Below are positions 13,901-25,900 of a stretch of 64,000 bases of DNA, piece by piece. The position numbers and the translations under genes are program-made. Within the stretch, counting starts at the first letter, position 1. Each line of letters opens with the position of its first letter. Source of the stretch: Bugulina stolonifera (taxonomy: Eukaryota > Bryozoa > Gymnolaemata > Cheilostomatida > Bugulidae); the NCBI GenBank assembly GCA_935421135.1, contig OW285190.1:8442501-8506500 (forward strand). The letters are read 5' to 3'. The notes below the pieces were generated by a model that was not told the DNA's origin, did not search any database, and was given only the letters and a program-made list of their open reading frames with translations.

Positions 13901-16900
13901 TACTAACAGCTTCAACTACATGTATGTGCAGGATTTGCTAATTTCTAAACTAGCACGTTTACTCTTAAGGTGCAAACACACGAAAGCGTTTTGGAGCGAA
14001 TTTGACGCTAGCGAATCACCCAGGTGCCAACGCTCTTAAAACGCTCAAGCTGTGTCAACAGAAGTATTGCGACGATTTGCTCGCTGGTGATTGGCTGCTA
14101 ACCAGAGTTAGGAAACATAACCACGTGAGGTATGGCGAAGTGAATCCACACTGAGATATCATTCGCTAATCGACAAATCGCCATGATCTCCATTCGCCCA
14201 TGTGTTTATCAAGGCCATAGCGTTTGATGGTTGCTTCAAAACGCTCTTGTGTGTTTGCACCATTATTCTGACATCATCCTAGGGCATTGAACATACTATT
14301 TAGACCACTTACAAGTATGATGTACACTATAAATTATAACGTACACCTGTATGGCTGTATTAATATAATTATATATATCTACGTTGTACACAGCGTATAC
14401 TTGTAGCATAAGTATGTAGAACGTCAAGCGGAAGTTGAATTTCAACCTGCAGTTTAATATTATAATACATGTGCATACTGTACATTCCAAATAGAGATGT
14501 TGCATAATATTTTTATCACTATTATTTTTATTATTGATTATTTAACCACTTGTGTCAAAGGACAGGAACACCTATACAGCAGTAGAATAATTATAACTGA
14601 GATAAAACTAATTGCATGAACATGTAATGAATAGGGTAAACACAAAAGAGGCATGTAGTATTCTCCCTAGGGAAGTGAACTATTATTTCATTACAGATGT
14701 ACATGTATGTAACTTAGTAACAGCTCTTTTATGATGATCTGTTATAATATATATTGGCAAACAAAAAATAATGCTGAATTACAATATTTTAATTGAATAT
14801 AAGCCTACATGTACAATGCATACAACCTATTTTGATTGCTTACATATTTGCAAAGTGGGACAGCTGTGTGTGTACCATAGCTTAAAAACACAAGAGTTTA
14901 TTCTAAGGAAAATCTACAATGTGTTCCAAGGGAAGCAATTTCTAATTATTCCACCCTGTATTAGGAGTTATCACACTGCACTGGGTGGGCACACGCATGA
15001 ATATCACAGGTCATTGGTAAAGTTGAATTGAAAATAAAAACTCCAAATCTGTCTCAGTAAGTGTGAACTTCACAGCTGGTGAGACCAATTGGCAGGTGAC
15101 CATGCATTACATAATTTTAAACACTGTATTCAACAGTATATACATTGGTGGCATTCATAAAAAATAAAAAATATTATCAGAATAATAATCACACACCGTT
15201 CAAGTTAATCAGCTTCCCATTTTCATTCCATTGTACTCTGAGCACTACTATGCTGGAGCCTGCTGTGTAGTCTAACATAACAATAGCTAACTGCTGCATT
15301 CTCTTTAGTACTATTGTAAAACACATTCAGCTTTTTATACTACATTCAATTAGTAATATAAACCACACAAACATGTGTGATATTGTCATAGTTTGTTGTC
15401 ATTGCAAGCAAATGGGTTTTGGAAATGTTTCGGTTTCTCATATGACTTTAAGTGCTCTGCTAAATAAGAAAACATGCATCTAATATGAACAAATGTTTAA
15501 TTTATGCTGTTCATTTTCTAAGATAACATTATTTTAGAGATGCAATTATGATTGCCCAAGTAATGTAATTATTAGTTAGCTATGTGTACAAGCAGTATTT
15601 GCATAAGGTAGAGGTTGACATAATGTACAGAAGAGCTCACTGACACCTGATAGTGATATAGACTGATGGACAAATACGAGTAGAGTAGATTGAAAAATTT
15701 TAGAGTTTGGTCAAATAATTTACATGTAGTTGATAGAATAAATTGAATTTTTGGCCTAATTTCTACATCCACGTGAGTGTTTCTTTATTCACTTTGTTTT
15801 GTCACTCTTTACAACATGAAACATTTTTGTGTTAGAAAAAACTTTGTTTGTTGGGCTGGTGGGTGAGGCATATAAGAATGCACTTCAATTAAAGTTAGAG
15901 ATTGGAAACTTATAGAATAGTGTAGACTATATTAGGATGTAATTGAACTTTAGATAGGCTATGCAAAACAGTAAATAGATAAACGTCGTATTTCCACTCA
16001 CCAAAGTCTGTAACTGCTCTTAATCGGATTTTCTTGAAATATTACTACTAGGCCTATGCTTAATATAAGTTTTTTTTATTTTCTATTTCTAATCCTTATA
16101 CCCTTGTACTTGTACTTATATATTTATCCTTTTCCACTTCACAGTTACCTGTAATGAAGTCGAATGCTATTCGTGTTCAAGTGATTTGGATGAGCTGTGT
16201 ATAAGTAAACCTACTATCATCACTACCTGCTCGACCACGCATGGAAAAGGTTGTGCCACGAAACTGGCCTCAAATGGAGCAATAGAAAGGGGATGCTCTG
16301 ATATTGGTCTGACTCCCCAGGGCTGCCAAGTCAGCCTTCTCTTCGGGACAGAGTGCGTATGCCATACGGACAGGTAAAGATGACTGACTCATATATGAGT
16401 AGCGTAACCTGCTATAGTTATAATACAAATAATCGGTTGTCTAAACTCTAAAACAAAATCTTTCTTTAATTTGGCCATTTTTGCAAATGGCAACAAATTT
16501 ACAATCATTAGTAAAAAATATCAATATGTGTTGAAGTTGTTTGCACTTGTTAGGCCATTTTTATTATGATTTTTGTGCTTGGTACGACGCAACGCACCAC
16601 CACTGATGTCTCTGTTTCTCCCATTTTGTATATTAAGATTTATCTTCCCTTACAGATGCAACACTGGAATACCTGCAGATAAAGCATCAATAGATAGTCA
16701 TGTAGAAAAGATGGAGACTATCGATTGTTATTATTGTAATAGTGCGGTCGACACTACCTGCTTATACACCATAAAAACAGATGATGACATAAAGCTAAAA
16801 ACTTGCCCTGCTGTGAACGGCTGTTATTTCATGAAGAGGATTGACGGTGAGATACACAGGCATGCTTATATGCCTCTAATCACATACGAGCTAAATACTA

Positions 16901-18029
16901 TTATACCTTATATCACTCTAATATATCACAAGGAGTTGTCTTACCATAAGCGATAATCCTGTACTTTCTCCCAGGCTTAAAACCTGACTGGGTGTAATTT
17001 GGAGCCAGTTGCACCAGGATATCTTAGAAGTGGAGTGATATAACAGATAATTCTACCTCTAGGATACTCCATATATCCGCTTATTTACGTGCATATCTTG
17101 TAATGTAGATTTGTTCACATGAGGGTCAATACTTTGCTCTTGACGGCTTAATTATTATGAAGCAACAAGTAGAAACTTTTGTATTTCAAAATACAAAGTT
17201 GTATATTTTGAAAATTATCACTAAAACTACTGTATGTGTTGTAGATGATGGAATAACTATATACGATAGACTGTGCTTTGAAGATCAGGGCCCAGCGACA
17301 TACTACCCAGGTGGTTGTTATACTGTATTTAATGACCACAGTCCAACTCCTAGTGAGGTGAGTTACTGAAGCAGTCCTACTCTCATTCTGTGCTCTATTC
17401 TCAGTCAGTTGCAACATTGCATTGAAATAATATTCTATATTCATTCATCATTTTTTCATGTACATTGTACATGCGAATTAATTGAACTAGGATCTTTAAT
17501 TTGTACGAAGAGCAAGTAGCAGTAGCAGGTGCAAAAACTAGCAAGATTGGCAATGGTAGATCAAACAAACACGCAGACCACTTATTGCAATTTAAAGTTG
17601 TCCCCTCTCTTTACTCTTCTCTTGAGAAGAAAGAGAGAAGACGACTTTGTATTATAATCAATGTTGAATGAGCAACCAGTGTCACAAAATCACACAATTC
17701 TCATTTAAAACTTCTCAAATCGATTTTTGCATCTTTTAGAAACCTTATTGAAGGAAATTTGTTCAGACTCGCTCTAAGCGTAATTAAATTTACGATCATG
17801 CATATTGAACTGTATCCATTTTTACATTTAGGTATGCGTATGCTATGAAAACCTGTGCAATAAGGACAGCAAGACAGCTCTAGGAGTCTTACAAGGGAAA
17901 GACAAATCCATAGTTGAAAAACAAACGGGAGAAAACAAGTCCTCGTCTCATCTCCTTAGCACGAATATATATAGTTACATCATTGTCTATTACCTGACAG
18001 TATTGTTGAGGGTATTGGACATAACATAG
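10998..18029 (+). CDS. Two-domain Ly6/uPAR (three-finger) surface protein, 5 exons, 263 aa
   Basis: Exons 10998-11058, 16145-16373, 16656-16846, 17245-17357 and 17832-18029 join in phase (1, 2, 1, 0). Exon 1 encodes a signal peptide (MDYTSFVWSVLLVYLRGSNL). Two LU domains follow. Domain 1 (about residues 23-99) opens with ECYSC and closes with CVCHTDRCN. Domain 2 (about 121-208) opens with DCYYC and closes with CVCYENLCN. The terminal Cys-Asn and the opening CxxC are diagnostic of the family. The last 20 residues (NIYSYIIVYYLTVLLRVLDI) are hydrophobic, behind a Ser/Lys-rich linker, which fits GPI-anchor addition or a terminal membrane segment. Such proteins act at the cell surface as receptors, modulators of receptors, or junction components; the partner is unknown. 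Intron 1 is 5.1 kb, far longer than its neighbours, and may hide another exon. AATAAA follows the stop near 18055. Confidence 0.85.
11848..11868 (+). repeat. (GTA)n microsatellite
   Basis: Six to seven uninterrupted TAG/GTA units lie in the long first intron of the Ly6-type gene. Confidence 0.95.
13617..13660. repeat. Perfect 18-bp hairpin with 8-nt loop
   Basis: ATCAGATGCTGCCGCTGT (13617-13634), loop ATGATAAG, then ACAGTGGCAGCATCTGAT (13643-13660). All 18 positions pair if one G-U wobble is allowed. Pairing does not extend beyond the stem. It lies in intron 1 of the Ly6-type gene. Confidence 0.9.
13968..14262. mobile_element. 295-bp MITE with ~28-bp inverted ends and TTA target duplication (Harbinger-like)
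   Basis: The left end AGGTGCAAACACACGAAAGC continues to GTTTTGGAGC. The right end, read on the other strand, is TGGTGCAAACACACAAGAGC followed by GTTTTGAAGC. TTA flanks both sides (13965-13967 and 14263-14265). A 3-bp TTA/TAA duplication is typical of PIF/Harbinger elements. The interior is GC-richer than its surroundings (many CGCT/GCG motifs) and has no ORF, so it is non-autonomous. It is inserted in intron 1 of the Ly6-type gene. The class assignment rests on the duplication alone. Confidence 0.8.
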
Positions 18030-19461
18030 CAGGTGTGCGCGAGTTAGTTTTATATAATAAATAGTTTTTGATTGAATCACCAAGAAAGATTACTTCAAGA
18101 AGTATTTCACTATCCAAATCACTTGGCAATCAAGCAATAATGTGATATATTGTGCAGTATGTTGAAGGCCAGACGTTTCAGTAACTTATTTTATTACAAA
18201 ACAAGTGAATGACAAAATGTCAAAGTCGCTCTTCTTAAGTGTGCACAAATATTTTTGTTCATGTAAAGCCTGACAATCTACAGTCGAATGTTTGGTTAAT
18301 TTAAGTTTTAAGTTCTCATAAGACTGTATACCCACTCAAAGCTCTTATATTTTTTTCACAAAATGCTAAAAATTATGATCGACTCCTAATATTCGCTTCA
18401 CCAAGCCATTACGTGCTGAATAGAAGTTGTTTTCATGTATTTCGGTTTGTTTCTTCATACTGTGATATTATTTGATGTATTAGTAATAATATGTTATACA
18501 GTATACATAGAGTTTATACATGTATATACGTGTATAAAGCATGTATGTACATGTACATGTATGTTTAGATGTCATTGCTTAATGCTTATACATATAAGTT
18601 GTAGATTTGTAGTAATTCCTCTGCCGTCCACCATTATAAGTAAGAAAATAAAAACTCAAAAGGCATAAATCTATCATCTAAAATTAAAAAGTCCCTTAGT
18701 TCCATGCACTCTGCGTAGATACGAAATTAGTACAGGACAATATATTATGCACTGGAACACTTTATGTGACACACACCTGTAATTATTGGTTTTACAGTTT
18801 TGGTTCAATTATATGAGCATCATGCATCTGTCTTGCATTTTCCTCCTCTTCGAATGTGTTTCCATATACCATTATAATTGTGAATTGGTAAAATCAGTTT
18901 TTCACACACTATCATGTACAGGTATCTTTATCACCATTATGTTATCTAGTTGTTTTTCTTATATAGAAACGATGTACATGTAATTTCAAGTTTCCATCTA
19001 CACAGATGGAATTTGTGTTTGCTCAACATTATTAGCTGCACATGTGCATATGACACTCTATACCTGTATTAGCATAAAAAGCAAGTAAAGGGCTACATAG
19101 GTTTTAGATTAAAAAAATTCACTCAAATGGAGAAGCACATGATTATCATGATATAATATGTATTATAATAATTAAGATTTGTACATCAAATAAATAAAAT
19201 AATATACAGTAGCTATATGTATAATTCAATGTACATAAAAAATACACCATAGAGTTAAGACTAAGACTCTTATTAGCATCAAGTGAATAAGACACATCAT
19301 GTCTATGTCTATGTGCTAATGTGATACACAAAGTAATATTCCTGGATGCAGTAAGAGAATAATTGAATAATAGTCGGTATATGTACTTAATAAAGTCAAG
19401 TCTCATTACTTCCTGTCATTCCTGTTAGCAACACTCGGAGGGATTGCGATAAAGTGCTGTC
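18030..19461. other. Non-coding stretch downstream of the Ly6-type gene
   Basis: No coding exon is supported. The region is AT-rich with dense ACATGTA/TATACA motifs (for example 18515-18560). It lies between the plus-strand Ly6-type gene and the convergent minus-strand gene at 20.4 kb. Confidence 0.5.
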
Positions 19462-19469
19462 ACTATTAG

Positions 19470-20170
19470 CAGGGTTGGGAATCGCCAATAGCATTCGATA
19501 TTCGATGGCGATTTTCGTTGGTCTATTCACCATCGATTCCACCTAATCGTTGGTTTCCAACAAAGCCATCGAAATGCATGTATTCATTGGTTTTATAGGG
19601 TTACAGCTGCATTCGATTGTCACTAAGCTGCTAATTAATCTGCTAGTGTTTAGTACAGAAAATAAATGAAAAGCCTTGTAGCTTAGTTCTTATCTTTTTA
19701 ATAAAAAAAATGATGATGAGCTGTTTTATTTAATAATAAAATAATAGCTTCTATTTGCAAGCTAGGATGAAATGCGAGTGGCTAGCAACAAATAAGAAAT
19801 AATAGCCTGGAATTTCTGGCTAAGATTTGCAGTACATATAAATATTTGCAGGCTAAAAAGAAACATAAAGGTAGAGGAGATAACTCTAAACTATGAGAAA
19901 ATGCAAATAAAACTGGTAATATTAGGCACAGTTGTTATAACATTTTAAAGTAATAGACAAAATTAGTAAAGACAATAAATTTCTCCATTTTTACAAAAAT
20001 TATACCCATATACATGTGCATTTTCTAAAATCGTCATCGATTGTAAAATCGATTGAAGTACAATCATTGATTTGGTAAAGTAACAATCGAATGCTTGTAT
20101 TCTTTGGTTTAGTCAGCATAATCGAAAATCGGAAATCGGATGCAAAAGTAGATCAAAGTTCCCAACCCTG
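19470..20170. mobile_element. hAT-type non-autonomous element, 701 bp, 8-bp TSD
   Basis: CAGGGTTGGGAA begins the element at 19470 and TTCCCAACCCTG ends it at 20170, a perfect 12-bp terminal inverted repeat. ACTATTAG flanks it exactly on both sides (19462-19469 and 20171-20178). An 8-bp duplication with CAGRG-type ends is the signature of the hAT superfamily. The interior carries repeated ATCGAT/ATTCGAT motifs near both ends and no ORF of note. The intact duplication suggests a fairly recent insertion. Confidence 0.93.
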
Positions 20171-20414
20171 ACTATTAGTATGTGTTAGTGCAGAAGAAAC
20201 CCCTTTAGCGATACAAAGTACAAGGTACGTGTGCATTCTAGTTGAATGACGAGGTGGTTGACTTGAGCACTTGAGCTACGAACTCTCAACCCCCGAGTCC
20301 TAGTTCTATGGACAATCAACAATGTACCCATTCGCTACAACATGAAACTTGTGTGTCCTCCTCACTGAATAGCGTCTGAATATAATATGCACGTAACATG
20401 AGTAATTTAGATGA

Positions 20415-21472
20415 CTATCTATCGTAATGAGAGTCATGCAGCCAATTATGTACTCTCTGCATTTTCTGCTCCACTGTTGAAGGTCGATACTGAAGTTCTG
20501 CATCAATCACATGTGCATTTACTGGACTATTATGTAGCCTATAGCATTCACCACAACTGACATCTTCTTTCATCTTATATGCGTTTACTGCAGAGGTCCC
20601 ATGGGTAGGTTTGCTTGTTGTTACCATGGCAACGCCTGTGAACTCAGATTCATATGAACAATCATCATCTTCTTCATAAACATGAGCAGTCGCTGGCATG
20701 TATATGGTGCAAGAGCGGATAACTTTAGTAGGTTCAGATATGACAGGAATTTTGTTCAAGTGGTTCTGCCAGGAAGTTTTTGGTGGCAGTAGCGGTTCTG
20801 TGTCAATGGACTGAATGCCGTCTTGTACAGAGAAACATACAACTTTAGCTGAAGAGGGAGACAGCAGAGGTTTTGTATATACTTTACTGTTGTATTCGTT
20901 ACTCGAGATTCTGAGATATCTGGCTGGAGACCATTCAAGTCCCGGAGTGCGATACGAAGCCTTAGGTAATGACTTGGAACGAATAGGAGGGAGTGGGTGA
21001 TGTTTTTCATGGCCCATTCTTAAACTCTGTTTAGATAGAGAACTCGAGCTTGAAATTGGTATAATGGCGCTACCGTTAACTTTGGGTAGCGATACATCTG
21101 TTTTCTGAGACTGGAATCTCATGACCAGAAGGAATTTGCGTGTCAAGGTTGCTCTGTCTGCAAAAACAACACACAAAGATTTGTAAATTTTCACATGAAA
21201 ATAACCCCTCCGATGCACAAGGTAACGCATAAGGTATCGTATAAGCATCCTATCGCATAATGCAACGCCACAATTACAATGAATGATATAACATACATGG
21301 TGGGCCCAATTTGTAATAGCAGTGATACTAAATATTGAGATGATAGAAACTTACGCTGCCGCTGGTCAATTCCATCCACAGAGATTTGTTGAGAGCAATG
21401 GCAGGGTAAAATGTGTCGTACAGGATGACAGATGTCGAGTAAAGATAGATAGACGGTATATAAGATATTCAT
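20415..21472 (-). CDS. Unrecognised, probably disordered protein, 2 exons, 286 aa
   Basis: On the minus strand, exon 1 (21355-21472, ATG at 21470-21472) ends in a GTAAG donor, phase 1. It joins exon 2 (20415-21157), which follows TTTTTGCAG and stays open to the stop. Exon 2 has good coding character for 246 codons. It is rich in Ser, Pro and basic residues (PISSSSSLSKQSLRMGHEK, HHPLPPIRSKSLPKASY), has an acidic patch (YEEDDDCSYESEF) and ends with VEQKMQRVHNWLHDS. I recognise no domain. Short SLiM-like proline/serine motifs and a helical C-terminus suggest a scaffold or regulatory protein, which is inference. The exon 1 peptide is hydrophobic and may be wrong; the true start could lie further upstream or at a Met within exon 2. 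Confidence 0.6.
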
Positions 21473-22950
21473 TAACGAATGAATTCATATTTTAATTTCC
21501 TTTTTGGCATGAAATATGTCATAAGGGAATTTGATAGAATTAAATTATACACTTTGGCATTAACTGATTCAGCATTATGTAATTTGCGTTGAAGTTGGAC
21601 ATAAAAGCAGGAAACTGATACATAGCCTATTATTTTAGTGAAGATCATCTAATGAAATATTATAACTATTTGCTATTCACAACCTGAGGGAAACTTCTGA
21701 GCCTATATTAATATGCAGCTTTCCTCATGGACTTGAAAACTGTGAAACTATTTGCTAGTATTAGGTGGAGGTCTATATAGTCCAGCTACTCATATTCATG
21801 TCCCACACCAATATCCGTCAGTCACATGGCTAATATGGTGTAGCATATTATACAGTACTAGGTTTTATCTAGGGTTGTCCAGCCTGTGCAGAGAGAAGGC
21901 CTTCTATGAGACTGAGCCAAGTTATGGACACCTCACTAAAGCAGCGAACAGTCGCAATGAAGCCATTGGCCAGTCCGAGGCATCACAATGCACACATAAC
22001 TGCATTATCATCAATCCAACATTCATAAACTGATGATCCCATGAAGTTGTCCTCTCCCAAACGGGATTACCAGGTAACCAGAATTGGGAAAGGGCTACCT
22101 AGTATACATGTATGTATATTGCACTACCATTAAAAATGTCTTAGCGTCCATGAATTCAACTTATGTATTCACATGTACACCAAAGTGCTACATGTATATA
22201 CATTGTATAATACAGTTTACTCTGTATATACGTACATGTATACTCTGCGAATTACAGGTAAAGTAAGCTGACTATTTGCAATCATATTCACACACAAGTG
22301 ACCAATGATAAGAAGTTATCTAATGCCATGAACCATCTTATTGGTTGAGTATTCACATTAGTATTAGTTACTGATATAGTCACCATAGCAACTAAAACCA
22401 TAACAGGAAATGAAATCACAAGTTTTGGTTAAGAGACTCACAAATATATTTGTTTCACCCTCCAATCATTGTTATAAAAACCATAACAATTTTCTAACCA
22501 ATTATAAAAGTAGGTTGGCACTTAACTGCAGAGATTTCTTTATTATGCCAATGCATACGACTTAGTATCACATAACTTTGGTCAAACAGAAATAATGTAA
22601 CACATAAAATATATCGATTATACAACTCGCCTCCGATTGCATGCTACTATTAGAGATTGACAGATTGGTTCGGTTACCTAGTAGTTAGTGGAAATCAAGG
22701 CGACTTTGGTTGCACACAGGAAGTGTCTCCAGGTGACGATTGATACGACTAATCAATTACACAGTGCAATGTGCTCATGTACAACTAACATTCATAGGAT
22801 ACCGTACCTCTACCTCTACTACTATTATAGAACAAAATCACCAATGGACAACAATTTTGGAAAACTGGATAAATAGTTCTCAAAAAATAATTATTAATAA
22901 ATTCTACATTCTGATATAATTATTTGAGATTAAAGTTCCGAAAACTCTAT
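21473..22950. other. Intergenic region, nothing recognised
   Basis: Apart from TACATGTA-type palindromes (22100-22250) I see no exon or delimited repeat. A minus-strand AATAAA (plus-strand TTTATT near 22540) could serve as the poly(A) signal of the HIBADH gene. Confidence 0.5.
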
Positions 22951-25900
22951 TTACTTGCCATCCTTGTCCTGCTCTTGGAGGAACTTGTAGGCCGATGAGA
23001 AATCAAGATGGCCGTAACCTTTGTTACACATAATTCTATAAAGCTGATGCGCTGAAGAGCCAAGAGGGTTAGGTGAGTTGGTAGTTGTAGCGGCATCTTG
23101 AGCTAGACCCAGATCCTACAAGAGCAATATACAATATATAAGGGGTCTAAAGACTGGAGCCCGCAAGATTTTCAGATCACGGTGTTGCATTGCAAGAAAG
23201 ATGTTTGTCACACTCTACTTATTGCTGTAGTTATTAACTCTCTACACTACAGATGTGCCATGTTTGAATTTTTAAAGACATAGGACATGTGCATTGCAGA
23301 TCAGACAAGGAGCATTAAATTGAACAATTTGAAACACCTAAGAAACGGTTGACATTACCTGAGAAGACAATTCCCGCCATGTAGCTCACAGAATTATGAG
23401 CTTTCTAAAACCCCTTTATCCAAGTCAATGAAGTCAATAGACCAGCATTGAACAACTCAACATTGTTAAGGAATACTGTATACCTTCACCTACTACAGCA
23501 CCTGTGTCTTTCTTACCTTTGTCATTAGTGCCGTACCAAAACCATCTTTATAGTTATTACTAGAGGGTACATTCTCTAACACCCCAGGACATGGGTTGTA
23601 TGTATCACCGGCCCAACATCTACCACTACTTGTGTTGAGAATTGAGGCTAACATCTTCGGATCTAATCCTAGCCTAAAAAGAAACAAAAAACCCGACAAG
23701 TTAAGCCAACGGTCTATGTTACACTATCCAATAGACAACCTGCACTCACTGGTGAATCACAGTCTATGTTATACTCATTGGTGGATCACAGTCTATGATA
23801 TACTCATGGTGGATCACAGTCTATGTTATACTGACTACGGGATGTATAAGACACATAGAATAGTAGGCAGTACAGTGAGCTGTATATACTGACTGAACAG
23901 CTAAATGCACTACACATATAGTAACTAACCTCTGACCTAGGTTCATGGTCTCTGATACTCCTATCATGGTTATACCTAGTAGCATGTTGTTACATATCTT
24001 AGCAGCCTGTAAACAATATCAACTGCAATGTACATGTATATCTAGTATCTCTGGTTACTGCATGCACATACTGGAATACACATTTAATTAAGACTTTAGA
24101 CAATGCCATATTCAAATACAAATATATGCTTCAAGTCTTCTTACACTTGAACTTTTGCCATTACATTCAAGACACGTTCAATCAGAAAGGAGACCGTGGG
24201 AAAATGATATGAAAATAGTAATTTGGTATACTGCAGCCTTTGAAACTTCTAAAGCTATAACACTGCGCCACTGAAAGTAGTGTTTTATGAAAATTATAGA
24301 ATGTACAATGCTATGCTAATCCATATTGTTACCTGGCCAGTACTAACTGCTCCACAATGTACCACATTCTTTCCCATAAGACTGAGGATAGCCTTAGCAT
24401 CAGCAAAGCTTTCCTCTGGCCCACCAACCATAAAGGTGAGGGTGGCACCCTTGGCCCCCATTATTCCTTCAATATCACATTAAGATGACAGATGATAACA
24501 GTAAATATGGATATAAGAACCACTCTTTGTAATTAATCAATTAATCCAACACAATCTTTGTTTTATTAAGAGTTGCCCCTCTCCAACTTTTATAGTACAA
24601 TAGAGAACAACTCCCAATTAGCTCAACTATCTAGACAGCCAACACAAAAGGCTTGAGGGTCACAATAAAATCAAAGAGGACTTCTGAAAATAGTTAAAGA
24701 TTATATTTGATGAGTATGCAAAGTACCTCCAGAGACTGGGGCATCCATATATACAGCCCCTTTAGCACCAGCTTGTTCTGCCATCTCCTTAGACACCATC
24801 GGGTCTATTGTACTACAGTCTAAGATGAGAGTGCCAGGCTTGATTGTACTGCAAACAAAGATGGAGTTGCACAGCCAGGGTAGGCTTCCGAATGAAAATC
24901 ATAAAATTTGACAAATTTGAGTTTGGTCACACCATAGGCGGTAAAGTTTATAAAAGAAAATAATTTAAAATGTTGGACTAAAACATGAGTAGCCTAATAA
25001 GCAGTTCTGCCAGGAAAAATGGTCAAATCGTCTAATAAGAGTAAAATTAAAATAGTACACAAGAGACTTAGCGTCTTCGCGACTGAAATTTCATGCACAG
25101 CCCAACTTGCTAAAAAGTTTTCTGGCACACATTCATCACAGAGTCGTGAACACACCGGCCTGGGCCGAAAGCAAAATTCTCTTTTTTGAGTAAAAAACTT
25201 AACTGTACCAGTGAGCTAGGGATGGTTTTCTCCGGTCAAGCAAAACCCCAGGCCAATAGCCATTTGGGTCTAGGCCGGACGGCCATGTGGATTTTTATTT
25301 GCGACCCAGGTCGGTCCAAAAGATCGCGAAGGCACTAACCATCTATATTCTTAAACATAGATTGCAACAGAAACAAATGTATAATACCTAAGTATTCCAT
25401 CACCAGTAAAGCAGGCCTTGACATGGGGACTGGAAGGTAACATAGTAATAATACTGTCTGATTTACTAGCTACTTCGGCAGGGTTGGAAGCTGCTTCAGC
25501 ACCTGAACAATAACAATAACATACGTGAGTATGTATCCAACCAATTAACATACAGTCTAGATATATTCTATCTTCCATCTGAGAACTATCGGAGGCCTGG
25601 AACTGATGATGATTGCACATAAAAAATGAACCACAGGGTGTGAATATAATGTCTTCCTCTGAGACCGATGTATATAGAGCACCTAAAATTTTAAGGAAAT
25701 GTAACCAGTAATTTGAAGCAATGATACCACATAGACATAGTATTTCACCACTAATAATGTTATGCAACAAAATATATTTTATTGCACGAATTATTTATAG
25801 ATATAGAAACAAGCATTTACATAAAAGTACCAACAAGTAGACCTACCGCCAGACACGGCTGTATCCAGATGACTCTTTACAATATCATATGCTATGACCC

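Noticed and set aside
23751..23835. CRISPR-like array appearance of regularly spaced repeats
   Set aside because: The units are contiguous tandem copies without unique spacers, in an intron of an animal gene.
25351..25770. 139-aa minus-strand ORF
   Set aside because: Only its lower part (25388-25502) is real, as HIBADH exon 3. The rest reads through the intron.
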